From positions 1 to 64,000 of the forward strand of contig NZ_JACIGE010000008.1 in the NCBI RefSeq assembly GCF_014197755.1: a DNA stretch of 64,000 nt. The letters are read 5' to 3'. Source of the stretch: Rhodocyclus tenuis (GTDB taxonomy: Bacteria; Pseudomonadota; Gammaproteobacteria; Burkholderiales; Rhodocyclaceae). Below the pieces are notes generated by a model that saw only the letters and a program-made list of their open reading frames with translations, searched no databases and had not been told where the DNA came from. The position numbers and the translations under genes are program-made. Below, piece by piece: positions 54,294 to 64,000 of the stretch. Within the stretch, counting starts at the first letter, position 1. Every line of letters begins with the position of its first letter.

Positions 54294-55400
54294 TCAGGCT
54301 AAACCGCCGGGCTTGAGCATCAGGCCGTTTTGCCGGTAGGCATCGAGCAAGTCATCCGCCGGTGTGCGCTGTTCGACGAGCATTGTTTCGAGCGCGATCA
54401 GTGATCCGGCGGCGGCAACATCGCCGCTCTTGAGCAGCGCGCTTCTTGCCTTGCGCAGAATGTCGCTGGCGACGGCACGGACTGCTGCGTCGGTGAATCC
54501 AACGAGCGCGCCGCGCCGATACCGGGCCAGGTCAACTTCTTCGCTGCGTCCGGGCAGGTCGTTCGCCAGGCAGATGCCTTCGAGCAGATGGCAGCAGGCG
54601 CGCAAAGTCTCCAGCGATGGCATGGCGTCAAACGCCTTGAACTCGATGCGTCCAGCCTCGCCGGGCAGGCGGACCGGATGAATCAGCCGGGAAATGTTGC
54701 CGAGCGCCGCCAGTTCAGGCGCTGCCAGGAAGAGTTTTACCGCCGGCCGCAACGGCGCGCGTTCGAAGGTCCGCTTCGAGCAGCCGGGCCAGACATCCCC
54801 GGCAAAGAAGGGGCTGCTGAAGCTGAACGGGATGATCCACGGCGCGTAGCAATTGAGCTTGCGCGCCACATCGAGGCATTGCACGGTGCTCCATTCCGGC
54901 ATCGACAGGTTGATGTCCGGGCCATAACTGAGCGTTGAGATATGTGAGCCGTCGTAGGCCCGGTTGCGGCTGCGTAGCTCGACTTCCCAGGCATTCAGCG
55001 GCGGATCGAACGGGTAGGCAGCGATGAGCGGGTGGAAACCGGCGATGGCCAGACCAAGATCATGTTTGGCGAGAAGCGCCGACAGTTGCCTCTCGATGGC
55101 GAGCAGCCGGCCAAGCGCTTCCGGCACGCTGCCGGCCGGCGGTGTGCGGATTTCCACGCCCTTGACTGCGAGCGTGCGGAAACGCCCGTCAGCGTGAAAA
55201 CGCTCGTCACCTTCGACGTACCAGTAGCCGCTCTTGATACCGAGATCGCCGGTGGCGAGTCCGGGCTCGTCACGGCCCGGCTTTTCGGCTAGCAGCTCGC
55301 TGATTTCAGCGAACGGAAGATTGGCGAAATTGCGGATGCGTCCCGCCTGCGGGCCTGCGGTGTCGATCAGCAGATATTCGAATTCGACGCCGCAGCGCAC
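54294..55400 (-). CDS. Glutamate-cysteine ligase family 2 (GCS2/YbdK-like) protein
   Basis: A 368-residue ATP-dependent carboxylate-amine ligase homologue. It starts RCGVEFEYLLID, the GxExE-type metal-binding beginning, and has HISTLSYGPDINLSMPEWST and GRIEFKAFDAMPSLETLRAC, as in the GCS2 superfamily. The length is near that of E. coli YbdK. GTG at 55400 is preceded by GGGAG. It may make gamma-glutamylcysteine or another amide; true glutathione synthesis would normally use GshA, not seen here. Downstream of a hairpin and next to the SYLF gene, but not clearly in an operon with it. Confidence 0.82.
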   Translation of the reverse strand: MRCGVEFEYLLIDTAGPQAGRIRNFANLPFAEISELLAEKPGRDEPGLATGDLGIKSGYWYVEGDERFHADGRFRTLAVKGVEIRTPPAGSVPEALGRLLAIERQLSALLAKHDLGLAIAGFHPLIAAYPFDPPLNAWEVELRSRNRAYDGSHISTLSYGPDINLSMPEWSTVQCLDVARKLNCYAPWIIPFSFSSPFFAGDVWPGCSKRTFERAPLRPAVKLFLAAPELAALGNISRLIHPVRLPGEAGRIEFKAFDAMPSLETLRACCHLLEGICLANDLPGRSEEVDLARYRRGALVGFTDAAVRAVASDILRKARSALLKSGDVAAAGSLIALETMLVEQRTPADDLLDAYRQNGLMLKPGGLA

Positions 55401-55510
55401 AGATTCGCTCCCGGGGAATCGCTACCGATGCCTTGATCATAGCGCACCGCCGATGACTGCCATGGCCTGCGCTCGATGCGCCGCAGGCGATGCGGCGAGC
55501 CCAACGGGAA

Positions 55511-55544
55511 CGGCCAGACACACGGGAATTCCGTGGTCTGGCCG
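55511..55544. terminator. Long inverted repeat downstream of the SYLF gene, possible terminator
   Basis: A 34-base imperfect palindrome has outer arms CGGCCAGAC and GTCTGGCCG, inner arms CACGG and CCGTG, a one-base bulge and a central GAATT loop region. It is 49 bases past the stop codon of the minus-strand SYLF gene and upstream of the GCS2-family gene. T-run is weak, so terminator function is probable but not certain. Confidence 0.5.
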
Positions 55545-55592
55545 CTGTGTTCCGGGCAAGAAGCGGCCGCCTGACGGCCGGACTTCTGCAGA

Positions 55593-56156
55593 TCAGCGCT
55601 GGATGCGCGAGATCTTCGTCCCCTCGATGCTCAGGCTGGCCATCAAGCCCTGCTGGTCGAAGATGAAGGCATAGGCGTCGTCCTTCAGCGTCGAAGAGGT
55701 CAGGTTCTTGGCGGCGCCTTCGTTCATCACCACCACCGACGGCCCGGAACCGATTTCCCAGCCTTTCGATTTGTCGAGGTACTTCACTGCCTTGTCACTC
55801 ATCAGGAAGACGACGTAGCCGTAAGACTCGGCGCCCGCCTGCCAGCCCCAGGAGGCCGAAACGGAGTTGTAGTAGCCGGCGACTTCGGAATTCTTGGTCA
55901 GCACACCTTCGCCATAGCTGCCGCCAAAGACCAGCCCGGCCTTGATGATTTTCGGGAAAACCAGAATCCCTTTGGCGCGTTTGGCCAGCCCTTCGGCGGC
56001 AGGATTTGTCTTGTACAGCGTCTGCAATGCCTGCGCGGCATCCTTGTTCAGATCTTCGGCGCTAGCGGCGACGGCCTCGAAACTGAGAGCGCCCAGCGAC
56101 AATGCGGCGGTGGCGACCAGAATGGCCTTGTGGAATGCGCGTCGTGTCGTGTTCAT
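55593..56156 (-). CDS. SYLF-domain (YSC84-like) lipid-binding protein with Tat-type signal
   Basis: A 187-residue protein. The signal peptide begins MNTTRRAFHKAILVATAAL, with TRRAFHK matching the twin-arginine pattern, and likely ends at a site after VAA. The body holds the SYLF domain: KRAKGILVFPKIIKAGLVFG and SWGWQAGAESYGYVVFLMS. ATG at 56156 has an AAGGAG site; the longer open frame is not used. SYLF proteins bind phosphoinositide-like lipids in eukaryotes, but bacterial roles are unclear; stress or envelope lipid handling is possible. Confidence 0.88.
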   Translation of the reverse strand: MNTTRRAFHKAILVATAALSLGALSFEAVAASAEDLNKDAAQALQTLYKTNPAAEGLAKRAKGILVFPKIIKAGLVFGGSYGEGVLTKNSEVAGYYNSVSASWGWQAGAESYGYVVFLMSDKAVKYLDKSKGWEIGSGPSVVVMNEGAAKNLTSSTLKDDAYAFIFDQQGLMASLSIEGTKISRIQR

Positions 56157-56238
56157 GATTTCTCCTTGATGAGTGTGCGTGGTGCAGAGCGCTGCGTCGG
56201 GCAGCGAAACGGTGAAGCGATCGTTGCTCGGCAAGCAA

Positions 56239-56661
56239 TCAGTGGTGCAGCAAGACCTCGGTGATGATGCCGCTGGCAATCGCGACCAGCAGGTAGTCAG
56301 GCCCCGTTTGCACCCAGTGGTAGCCGCGCGGCGGGGCGTGCAGCCGGTGATCGCGCCAGTCGTTGATCACGTAGTTGCGGTGACGGTATTCGTTCGGCAG
56401 GCGTTCGCCGCGATAAAAGCTGTGATTCGGTCCGGCTCCCGGTCCGCCGTGCCGCTGCTCGTAGCCGCGTTGCGCTTCGTGTGCTGGCTGGCGTTGCGCG
56501 TCATGGCCACGATTGTGCGGCTGGTCGCGACCTGGGTTGCGCCCTTGTCCCTGATCGCCGTGTCCGCGGGTGTTCCCGCGTTCAGGGCCATCGGCGAATG
56601 CCGGATTGGCCAGCAATAGCGAAATCGCCAAGGCTGAGAGCACTACAGTGTTGCGATTCAT
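56239..56661 (-). CDS. RcnB-family periplasmic protein
   Basis: A 140-residue protein with a signal peptide (ending AFA near residue 25), a His/Gly/Gln-rich linker (about 26-80), and a C-terminal RcnB-type domain with YVINDWRDHRLHAPPRGYHW and a short hydrophobic end. RcnB proteins help control nickel and cobalt levels in the periplasm. The His-rich linker fits metal binding. ATG at 56661 has GGAG just upstream. It lies 78 bases upstream of the SYLF gene start. Confidence 0.85.
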   Translation of the reverse strand: MNRNTVVLSALAISLLLANPAFADGPERGNTRGHGDQGQGRNPGRDQPHNRGHDAQRQPAHEAQRGYEQRHGGPGAGPNHSFYRGERLPNEYRHRNYVINDWRDHRLHAPPRGYHWVQTGPDYLLVAIASGIITEVLLHH

Positions 56662-56800
56662 CTCGACTCCGGAACTGACGCGCGCGGCGCGGGCAGAATC
56701 CGCGCCCGTCATTCGTGGCGGGCGCCGTTTCTGGAAGTCGTTATCGTCGGCTTCTTGCCGTGCCGGGTCTGTGCGCTGCCGAACATAAAGTTTGTGCAGG

Positions 56801-57589
56801 CTAGCTCGCGCCCTGGCCACCGCGCTCCCGGCACCAGGCGTCGATCAGCTGGCGGGCAATGCTGAGCTGATCGGGAAGGTCGGGCAGTGCGTCGACGGCA
56901 AACCAGTCGGCAGCCTCGATTTCCGAGGCTTGTGGCGTGATCACCCCGCCGGCGTAATCGGCAAAGAAGGCCAGCATCAAGGAGTTGGGGAAGGGCCACG
57001 ACTGGCTGTGGAAGTAGCGCAGATTGGTGATCTCGAGGCCGACCTCTTCGCGGACTTCACGGACGGCGCATTGCTCGAGCGTTTCGCCCGCCTCGACAAA
57101 GCCCGCCAGCGCGCTGAAGACACCGGGCCTGAAATTCGGACTGCGTGCCAGCAGCAGTTCGTTGCCTCGGGATATCAGCACCATCACCGCCGGCGAGATG
57201 CGCGGATAAGCGAGCAGACCGCAACGCGGGCAGCACATCGCCGGCTCGCCGTCCCTGACGATCGTCGGCGTCGCGCAACGGCCGCAAAAGCGATGGTTGT
57301 TCTGCCAGTCGAGCAATTGTGTGGCGCGCCCCGCCAGCGCAAAGGCTTCGCCGCCGCCCTGGCCGAACAGCGCGCGCAAGGTGCGCCAGTCTCCGGCCAG
57401 ATGCGCCGGTGCGCTGGCGACATCGGCCGCGTAGCAGCGACGGCCCTGCCACTCGCCGACCAGCAAGGCGCCTGCGGGTGAACCGAAGTCTGCTGCTTGT
57501 GCGCAGGGGAAGAGCGTCGCCGGAGACTGCGAATCCATCGCAAAAATGCGGTTCTCGCAACGCAGCAGCCAGTAACTCGATTCGTTCAT
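56801..57589 (-). CDS. nudC: NAD+ diphosphatase (NudC)
   Basis: A 262-residue Nudix hydrolase that splits NAD(H) and removes NAD caps from RNA. A zinc ribbon is seen as CGRC and CPRC pairs near 102-124, the Nudix box is GFVEAGETLEQCAVREVREE near 165-184, and the NudC-specific SQSWPFPNSLML follows. It starts at ATG 57589. No operon partner is evident; the diguanylate cyclase is 94 bases upstream on the same strand. Confidence 0.94.
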   Translation of the reverse strand: MNESSYWLLRCENRIFAMDSQSPATLFPCAQAADFGSPAGALLVGEWQGRRCYAADVASAPAHLAGDWRTLRALFGQGGGEAFALAGRATQLLDWQNNHRFCGRCATPTIVRDGEPAMCCPRCGLLAYPRISPAVMVLISRGNELLLARSPNFRPGVFSALAGFVEAGETLEQCAVREVREEVGLEITNLRYFHSQSWPFPNSLMLAFFADYAGGVITPQASEIEAADWFAVDALPDLPDQLSIARQLIDAWCRERGGQGAS

Positions 57590-57683
57590 GAGCGGTCCAG
57601 TGGGTCGATGACGAGCGCCGCATCAGCACCGGCAATTGTATTCCGGCCGGGCGCCTGCACGGCGGGCCGGCCCTTGCCGCCGG

Positions 57684-58850
57684 TTATGTCTGACTCATGT
57701 CGAGCACGCCTTGCTCGACACGATCGCGGCCGAGGCTTTTGGCGCGATAGAGCGCCGCGTCGCTGGCACGGATCATCGCGTCGACCGTGCTGCCGGCAGT
57801 GATCGGCGAGCCGAGAACGCCGATGCTTGCACTCAGCGTGAGTGTTCTGCCGTCGATATCGATCGGCGTCGAGCGGATACTGCAACGCAGTTTTTCGGCA
57901 ACGAGCATTCCGCAAGAATGACTGGTATTGGGCAGAACGACCATGAACTCCTCGCCGCCATACCGACCGACGCTGTCCTGCGTGCGCAGGCGCGTGCCGA
58001 TCGCTTCGGCGATGGCCTTGAGCACGCGGTCGCCGGCCTGGTGGCCGTAGTTGTCGTTGACCTGTTTGAAATGGTCGACGTCGATCATCAGCACGCATAG
58101 CGACAGCCGGTGCCGCAGTGCTTCGGAAAAGCGTTTGCCGAATTCGTCGAGAATCGCGCGCCGATTGGCGATTCCGGTCAGTTCGTCGAACATCGCCAGA
58201 CGCCGGTTGCGTTCGTCGGCACGCTCCTTGATCATGCCGATGAAGCCGAGCGAATCGAGCATTACCGAGGCCAGCGAGCCGACGAAGCTCAGCGTCTGCA
58301 GCAGGTGGGCGCCAAGGCTGTCGATGTGGGTGACGGCGCCGCTACCGACGGTGATGAAGCGGCCATAGAAGATCGTCACCCCGATGCAACAGCCGGCGAG
58401 CAGCAGCTGGTAGCCACGCCCCGGTGTCAGTTGACGGTGCCGATAGACGATCACGCCCATGAGCAGTGCCTGGGTTCCGGAGATGAGGCCATTGGCGATG
58501 ACGCGCGCGGCGAGCTGGTCGATGAAGACCAGCATGCACAGGGTCGTCAGCAGCACGGGACCGATGATCAGCCAGCGGTTTGCCGGCAGCTTGAGGAAAC
58601 GGTAGTAGCCCCACAGCATCAGCGAGACGGCGCCAGCGAGCAGCGTATTGCCGGCGACGATCGATAGCGGTTCCGGAACCATCGGTCGCAAGGTGAGGAC
58701 GGGCAGCGCGACGGCGTAGGTGAACAGGCCCCAGCCCCACTGCTTGAGGCCTTCACTGCCCAGCCCGTGCGTCAGCCACAGCATCGCTCCACTCATCGTC
58801 AACGCGGCGACCGAGATCATCATGGCCATGATCGGAACGTCAGGCTGCAT
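57684..58850 (-). CDS. Diguanylate cyclase with N-terminal membrane sensor
   Basis: A 388-residue protein with about seven hydrophobic helices in the first 195 residues and a C-terminal GGDEF domain carrying the active motif RYGGEEFMVVLP. The metal-site segment VLMIDVDHFKQVNDNYGHQ precedes it. It should make cyclic di-GMP, a signal that often controls exopolysaccharide production, as encoded elsewhere in this window. There is no EAL domain. The sensed signal is unknown. Confidence 0.92.
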   Translation of the reverse strand: MQPDVPIMAMMISVAALTMSGAMLWLTHGLGSEGLKQWGWGLFTYAVALPVLTLRPMVPEPLSIVAGNTLLAGAVSLMLWGYYRFLKLPANRWLIIGPVLLTTLCMLVFIDQLAARVIANGLISGTQALLMGVIVYRHRQLTPGRGYQLLLAGCCIGVTIFYGRFITVGSGAVTHIDSLGAHLLQTLSFVGSLASVMLDSLGFIGMIKERADERNRRLAMFDELTGIANRRAILDEFGKRFSEALRHRLSLCVLMIDVDHFKQVNDNYGHQAGDRVLKAIAEAIGTRLRTQDSVGRYGGEEFMVVLPNTSHSCGMLVAEKLRCSIRSTPIDIDGRTLTLSASIGVLGSPITAGSTVDAMIRASDAALYRAKSLGRDRVEQGVLDMSQT

Positions 58851-58931
58851 GGCTGGGGTGGGCGTGGCGATGCTGCTTGCGGACGAGCAGGGAGAAGGGC
58901 GCTGGCGGCGAGCGGAGGGCGTTGCGACGAC

Positions 58932-61319
58932 TCAGTTTTTCAGTCGTGCGAACGCTGCCGCCATGGCGCCGCCGGCATGTGGCGCTTCTGCTGGCGCACG
59001 CCCGTCCTTGCGTGGCGCCGTGCGCGCGTCGCTGCGTGGTGGCGGGCGCGAATCGGTACGCGAACTGCCGCGAGCGTCGCCACCGGCAGCGCCCGGCTGG
59101 TCGTCGAGACGCATCGTGAGCGCGATGCGTTTGCGCGCACGGTCGACCTCGAGCACTTTCACCTTGACCACGTCGCCGGCCTTGACGATGCTGCGCGGGT
59201 CCTTGACGAAGGTTTTCGACAGTGCCGAGATGTGCACCAACCCGTCCTGGTGCACGCCGATATCGACGAAGGCGCCGAAGTTCGCGACGTTGGTGACGAC
59301 ACCTTCGAGGATCATGCCCGGCGTCAGGTCGGCGATTTGCTCGACGCCGTCGCGGAAACTCGCCGTCTTGAATTCGGGGCGCGGATCGCGGCCGGGTTTT
59401 TCCAGTTCGCCGAGGATGTCCTTCACCGTCGGCACGCCGAAGCGCTCGTCGGCGAAGCGCTCGGGCGTCAGCGAGCGCAGCAGGCGCGTATCGCCGATCA
59501 GCTCGCGCACGCCTTTCTTCACCTCGGCGAGGATGCGCGCGACCAGCGGGTAGGCTTCCGGGTGCACCGCCGACGCGTCGAGCGGCTCGTCGCCGTCGTT
59601 GATGCGCAGGAAGCCGGCGGCCTGCTCGAAAGTCTTGTCGCCGAGCCGCGGCACGTCGGCGAGATGCCGCCGGCTGCGGAAAGCGCCGTGTGCGTCGCGG
59701 TGCGCGACGATATTGGCGGCGAGCGTGGCGTTGAGCCCCGAAACGCGCGCCAAGAGCGGTACCGAGGCCGTATTGACGTCGACGCCGACGGCGTTGACGC
59801 CATCCTCGACGACGGCGTTGAGCGTTCGCGCTAGCTTCGTCTGACTGACGTCATGCTGATACTGGCCGACGCCGATCGATTTCGGGTCGATCTTCACCAG
59901 TTCGGCGAGCGGATCTTGCAGGCGGCGGGCGATCGAGACGGCACCGCGCAGGCTGACGTCGAGTTCGGGGAATTCGCGCGCGGCGAATTCGGACGCCGAA
60001 TAGACCGAGGCGCCGGCTTCGGAGACGACGATCGAGCTCATGTGCAGTTCGGGCAGGCGGCGGATCAGTTCGCCGGCGAGACGGTCGGTTTCGCGGCTGG
60101 CGGTGCCGTTGCCGATGGCGATCAGTTCGACGCGATGCTTCTTCGCCAGTGCCGCCAGCGTCGCCAGCGAACCCTCGACGTCGCGCCGCGGTTCGTGCGG
60201 ATACACGGTGGCGGTGTCGACGAGCTTGCCGGTGCTGTCGACGACGGCGACCTTGACGCCGGTGCGGATGCCGGGGTCGAGGCCCATGGTGACGCGTGGG
60301 CCGGCCGGCGCGGCGAGCAGCAGGTCTTTCAGGTTGTTGGCGAAGACGCGGATCGCTTCTTCCTCGGCGCGCTCGCGCAGCGCGCCCATCAGTTCGAGTT
60401 CGAGGTGCGGCTGGATCTTGATGCGCCAGGCCCAGCGCACCGTTTCGGCCAGCCAGCGGTCGGCGGCGCGGGCAGTACTGCCGAGACTGTCGCGCACGCC
60501 GGCGTGCGCGGCGATCAGGCCGAGCATGCGCAGTTCGCCGGGGCTGCTGGCGGAACGCGCGCTGCCTTCACTGCTCTCGCTGACCGGCGCTTCGGCTTCG
60601 GGCAGCAGCACCAGTTGCAGAACGCCTTCGTTGCGGCCGCGGAACAGCGCCAGTGCGCGGTGCGAGGGGATTTCGCCGAGCGCTTCGCTGTAGTCGAAAT
60701 AGTCGCGGAACTTGGCACCTTCGACTTCCTTGCCGGCAACGACGCTGCTGCGCACGACGCCCTTGTCAGCGAGGCGCTCGCGTAGCGCACCAAGGAGTTC
60801 GGCGTCTTCGGCCAAGCGCTCCATGACGATCTGGCGCGCGCCGTCGAGCGCGGCCTTGGCGTCGGCAAAGCCGGCTTCGGCGTTGAGGTAGGCCGCGGCA
60901 GCGTCTTCCGGTACCAGTGTCGGGTCTTTGATCAGCGCGTCGGCGAGCGGCTCGAGGCCGGCTTCGCGCGCGATCTGTGCCTTGGTGCGGCGCTTCTGCT
61001 TGAACGGCAGGTAGAGGTCTTCGAGACGCTGCTTGCTGTCGGCGCCGGCAATCGCACTCGCCAGTTCGGGAGTCAGCTTGCCCTGTTCTTCGATCGAGGC
61101 GAGGACCACCGTGCGCCGTTCCTCGAGTTCGCGCAGGTAAACGAGGCGTTCGGCGAGCAGGCGCAGTTGCGTGTCGTCAAGGCCGCCGGTGACTTCCTTG
61201 CGGTAGCGCGCGATGAAGGGAACGGTGGCGCCCTCGTCGAGCAGGGCGACGGCAGCGGCGACCTGTCGTTGCTGGCAGCCGAGTTCTTCGGCAAGGCGGC
61301 GTTCGAGCGCAATCGTCAT
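58932..61319 (-). CDS. tex: Tex-family transcription/RNA-binding protein
   Basis: A 795-residue protein with the full Tex layout: N-terminal helical region starting [14 protein letters not shown], a YqgF-like nuclease-fold domain ([19 protein letters not shown] near 365), helix-hairpin-helix segments, and an S1 RNA-binding domain ([20 protein letters not shown]) near 655. The tail is rich in Arg, Ser, Pro and Ala. ATG at 61319 is chosen; the open frame upstream to 61376 adds residues without homology. It follows the sensor kinase by 53 bases. Confidence 0.94.
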   Translation of the reverse strand: MTIALERRLAEELGCQQRQVAAAVALLDEGATVPFIARYRKEVTGGLDDTQLRLLAERLVYLRELEERRTVVLASIEEQGKLTPELASAIAGADSKQRLEDLYLPFKQKRRTKAQIAREAGLEPLADALIKDPTLVPEDAAAAYLNAEAGFADAKAALDGARQIVMERLAEDAELLGALRERLADKGVVRSSVVAGKEVEGAKFRDYFDYSEALGEIPSHRALALFRGRNEGVLQLVLLPEAEAPVSESSEGSARSASSPGELRMLGLIAAHAGVRDSLGSTARAADRWLAETVRWAWRIKIQPHLELELMGALRERAEEEAIRVFANNLKDLLLAAPAGPRVTMGLDPGIRTGVKVAVVDSTGKLVDTATVYPHEPRRDVEGSLATLAALAKKHRVELIAIGNGTASRETDRLAGELIRRLPELHMSSIVVSEAGASVYSASEFAAREFPELDVSLRGAVSIARRLQDPLAELVKIDPKSIGVGQYQHDVSQTKLARTLNAVVEDGVNAVGVDVNTASVPLLARVSGLNATLAANIVAHRDAHGAFRSRRHLADVPRLGDKTFEQAAGFLRINDGDEPLDASAVHPEAYPLVARILAEVKKGVRELIGDTRLLRSLTPERFADERFGVPTVKDILGELEKPGRDPRPEFKTASFRDGVEQIADLTPGMILEGVVTNVANFGAFVDIGVHQDGLVHISALSKTFVKDPRSIVKAGDVVKVKVLEVDRARKRIALTMRLDDQPGAAGGDARGSSRTDSRPPPRSDARTAPRKDGRAPAEAPHAGGAMAAAFARLKN

Positions 61320-61372
61320 CGGGCGGGGTGTTCCTGAAAAGGGGCGAACTATGCAGAATCGGGGGGTAAAAC

Positions 61373-64000
61373 TCAAGCGGCGCCGGGCAGCCTGCCGCCG
61401 GCTGTCGGTGTTGCCTTTGCTGCGGGCGCCGCGCTGGGCAGCGTCAGCGTGAAGCGCGTACCGGCGCCAGACTGGCTGTCGACGGTAATGCGGCCGCCAA
61501 GCGTGCCGCTGACGATGTTGTGCACGATATGCAGCCCGAGCCCGCTGCCACCGCGCCCGAGCCGGGTGGTGAAGAAGGGATCGAAGATGCGGCGCAGGTT
61601 CTCTTCCACGATGCCGACGCCATCGTCGCTGAAGACGATCTCGACCGTGCCGTCATCGAGCTCGTGGCTTTCAATGCGCATGTGGCCGCTGTCGCGTCCC
61701 TCAAAGGCGTGCAGCACGGCGTTGTTGATGAAGTTGCTGATCACCTGGCCGAGCGGTCCCGGGTAGCTGTCGAGCGTGATGCCGGCGGCAAGGGTCAGTT
61801 CGATGCGGTAGGGCGTCTTGCGCAGATTCGGTAGCAGCGTGGCGACGACTTCTTCGATCACCGTCGCCAGATCGAAGCTGCGCCGCTGTTCGCTGCTCTG
61901 GTCTACGCTCACCTGTTTGAAGCTGGTGACCAGTTCGCTGGCTTGCGCCAGATTGCGCAACAACAGTTCGGACGCCGTCTTTGCCGTGTCGACAAAGTCG
62001 TTCAGCGTCGAGCGGCGCAGGCCACCGCTGCCGATTTCGGCGACGAATTCGCGTGTACGCTCAGCCAGCGTGCTGGCGACGGTGACGCCGTTGCCGATCG
62101 GTGTGTTGAGCTCGTGCGCGACACCGGCGACGAGCGCGCCGAGTGCCGCCATCTTTTCGGCGCGGAACAGCTCCGCCTGCGTCAGCTTCAGGGAATCGAG
62201 CGCCGTGGCCAGTTCGCGGTAGCTTTCCTCAAGCGCCGCGGTACGTTCGCTGACGCGCTGTTCGAGCGTCTCGTTGATATCCTCGATACGCTGCCGCGCC
62301 TCGTTTTGCAGCGTGACGTCGGTAAAACTGAAGATGGCGCGCTTCTGGCCACGGAAGCTGAACACGCGGCCGGAGGTCAGGCAGTGCATGAGTGTGCCGT
62401 CGCGCAAGCGATAGGCGCAGGCAAAGCGGTCGACACTGCCTTGCAGCTCGAGCTTCTCAAGCAGGCGGGCGCGATCGTCGGTACTTGCCCAGAGACCGAG
62501 TTCGCTCGCCGTGTGGCCGATGGCGTCTTCGCGGGCGATGCCGAGTGTGTCGACCCAGGCGTCGTTGACGTCGATGTAACGGCCATGCGTCATTCCAGCA
62601 ACTGCCAGGGGTTGTGGCGACAGGCGGAAGATCAGCGAAAACTTGCGCTCGCTTTCACGCAGATGTTCTTCGGCACGTTTCTGCTCGGTGACATCGCGCA
62701 TCACACTGAGGAGGTAGTTTTCCTGTTCGCCCCGGTCGTTGACGACGTGGATGATCGACGCATTGCCCATGCAGTTGCGTATTTCGCCGTTACGCAGTCG
62801 GGTGCGGCAGGGAAACTCCTGCACGAAACCCTGTTTCCGCAGCATCGCCAGACGCTGCTCGCGTTCTTCGGGAAACGGCCACAGACCAAGATCGAAGGCG
62901 TCGCGCTGGACGGCTTCGTCGCGCGGCCACCCGGTCATCCGCTCGAAAGCCTCGTTGACTTCGATGAATATCCCCGTATCGAGACGGCTGATCGTCATGC
63001 TGTCGAGGCTGGCCTTGAAGGCACCGGCGAACTTCGCCTCGGAAATGGCGAGCGCCCCGCTGGTCCGTTTCAATGCCGTGATATCACGCCCTTCGGCGAT
63101 CAGCATGCTTACCCGGCCGGCGTCATCGCGCAGCGGGCGCAGTGAAAAGTCGATCTGGCGCAGCTGCTTGTCGGCATCGATGCTGAGCACTTCGGCACGG
63201 ACATCCTCACCGTTCGCAGCCAGCCGGATCGCATCGCGCAGCCAGCGCTGCTTCTCCGGATCGTGTCGCCACCATGGACCTTCCCAGAAAGGTTGACTGA
63301 GCACCGCGGCCGCTTCGGCGCCGACCAGACGCAGTGCCGCCTGATTGACTTCGAGCAGGATTCCGTCAAGCGAAAGCGTGCCGATGAGCTGGAAAGCCTG
63401 GTCGAATATCGCACGCAGCTTGCGCTCGGAGGCGGCTTTTGCTTCCAGTGCCTGCAGGCGTTCGAGTTCGCCGAGCCGCTGTGCATTGACATCGGCGATC
63501 AGGGAGATCAGGTAGCGGTGCTCGCCGGCGCTGAAGAAACGTCCCGAATATTCGGCGATGAACAATTCGCCGTTCTTGCGCCGCAGACGGATGTCGTGGC
63601 GCTGGATCTGGCCCTTTTCCGCGAGTTCGCGAATGACTTCGCGGCGATCTGCGGGACTGGCCCAGAAACCGATATCGAGCGACGAACGACCGATCGCTTC
63701 GGCGTGTGTCCAGCCGGTCATCGGCGTCCACTGTTCGTTCATGTCGATGAGCATGCCGCTGTCGGCATCGCTGATCATCGCCAGATCGGGCAATAACTGG
63801 AACACACGCGAGAACTTGGTTTCACTTTCGCGCAAGGCTGCCTCGGCCTGATGCTGCGCTGCCAGGACGGCCAGCCTCGCGGTGATGTCGCGCGTCATCA
63901 TCAGGAGGAAACTGCGTCCTTGCACCGAAAAAATTTCGCCACTCATCTCGCAGCGAATGATGTTGCCGTTCTTGTGGCGCATTGACACGGCGTGGTCGAC
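61373..64000 (-). CDS. Multi-PAS sensor histidine kinase (partial, runs off the right edge)
   Basis: At least 875 residues are visible and the frame is still open at the window end. There are about five PAS repeats, the first cut by the edge ([17 protein letters not shown]). Three repeats are alike and carry a shared LGLWAS or GFWAS segment. A long coiled coil leads to the phosphoacceptor helix ([20 protein letters not shown]), and the ATPase domain has N-box [20 protein letters not shown] and [11 protein letters not shown]. No receiver domain follows. The GDGxGI-type box here reads DDGVGI. Its response regulator is not in the window. Confidence 0.92.
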   Translation of the reverse strand, partial: VDHAVSMRHKNGNIIRCEMSGEIFSVQGRSFLLMMTRDITARLAVLAAQHQAEAALRESETKFSRVFQLLPDLAMISDADSGMLIDMNEQWTPMTGWTHAEAIGRSSLDIGFWASPADRREVIRELAEKGQIQRHDIRLRRKNGELFIAEYSGRFFSAGEHRYLISLIADVNAQRLGELERLQALEAKAASERKLRAIFDQAFQLIGTLSLDGILLEVNQAALRLVGAEAAAVLSQPFWEGPWWRHDPEKQRWLRDAIRLAANGEDVRAEVLSIDADKQLRQIDFSLRPLRDDAGRVSMLIAEGRDITALKRTSGALAISEAKFAGAFKASLDSMTISRLDTGIFIEVNEAFERMTGWPRDEAVQRDAFDLGLWPFPEEREQRLAMLRKQGFVQEFPCRTRLRNGEIRNCMGNASIIHVVNDRGEQENYLLSVMRDVTEQKRAEEHLRESERKFSLIFRLSPQPLAVAGMTHGRYIDVNDAWVDTLGIAREDAIGHTASELGLWASTDDRARLLEKLELQGSVDRFACAYRLRDGTLMHCLTSGRVFSFRGQKRAIFSFTDVTLQNEARQRIEDINETLEQRVSERTAALEESYRELATALDSLKLTQAELFRAEKMAALGALVAGVAHELNTPIGNGVTVASTLAERTREFVAEIGSGGLRRSTLNDFVDTAKTASELLLRNLAQASELVTSFKQVSVDQSSEQRRSFDLATVIEEVVATLLPNLRKTPYRIELTLAAGITLDSYPGPLGQVISNFINNAVLHAFEGRDSGHMRIESHELDDGTVEIVFSDDGVGIVEENLRRIFDPFFTTRLGRGGSGLGLHIVHNIVSGTLGGRITVDSQSGAGTRFTLTLPSAAPAAKATPTAGGRLPGAA

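Noticed and set aside
1-64000. tRNA, rRNA, CRISPR arrays, insertion sequences, prophage
   Set aside because: No cloverleaf, rRNA-like segment, regular spacer array, transposase or integrase was recognised in any gap or frame.

Overview
The window is high-GC, gene-dense DNA from a Gram-negative bacterium. Gene families and order point to a betaproteobacterium, most likely in or near Rhodocyclales; that placement is inference from gene content, with no rRNA in the window. About 48 kb is one large exosortase A (XrtA/EpsH) exopolysaccharide and PEP-CTERM locus. The last 10 kb is ordinary housekeeping and signalling genes. I found no rRNA, tRNA, CRISPR array, insertion sequence or phage gene.

Layout. 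(1) 293-3161 (minus): PLP-dependent decarboxylase and acyl-CoA ligase of the XrtA-associated families. (2) 3293-9890 (plus): a tight set of acyl carrier protein, fused 2-oxoacid dehydrogenase E1, lipoyl E2, second ACP, two alpha/beta hydrolases, a GNAT-like acyltransferase and a third ACP. It looks like an ACP-based acyl activation and transfer branch. (3) 9904-19066 (plus) and 19120-21180 (minus): a cargo-like module for the polysaccharide itself. It holds a parallel beta-helix protein, a Cys-less asparagine-synthetase homologue, glycosyltransferases, a TPR protein, a Wzx flippase, an FkbM methyltransferase, a pyruvyltransferase and a deacetylase. (4) 21177-39779 (minus): the conserved XrtA core, in transcription order from the right: Wza-like export lipoprotein, Wzz-like chain-length protein, tyrosine autokinase with a YG-repeat tail, outer-membrane protein, ExeA-like ATPase, WecB, DUF3473 deacetylase, FemAB-like protein, GT4 enzyme, exosortase A fused to EpsI, GT4 enzyme, class II amidotransferase, two further GT4 enzymes and an O-antigen-ligase-like protein.

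(5) 39894-48656: components of one apparent MacB/Lol-type ABC system (two paralogous permeases, ATPase, DUF1302 outer-membrane protein, LolA-like periplasmic protein). These are split by a ThiF-like/nitroreductase-like gene pair and by a PEP-CTERM protein gene that has a well-formed sigma-54 promoter. (6) 48694-52234: WbpP, GalE and ManC, sugar-nucleotide supply for the polysaccharide. (7) 52306-64000: chemoreceptor with a possible FliA promoter, GCS2-type ligase, SYLF and RcnB-like envelope proteins, NudC, a diguanylate cyclase, Tex, and a multi-PAS histidine kinase cut by the window edge.

How it fits together: sugar nucleotides (WecB, WbpP, GalE, ManC) feed the glycosyltransferases. Repeat units are flipped by Wzx, polymerised under Wzz/kinase control and exported through the Wza-like protein and the outer-membrane protein. 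XrtA processes PEP-CTERM proteins, one of which is encoded here. The ACP/E1/E2/GNAT block probably adds an unusual acyl decoration, but no product can be read from sequence alone. No initiating undecaprenyl-phosphate sugar transferase and no PrsK/PrsR regulators are present, so these must lie outside the window.
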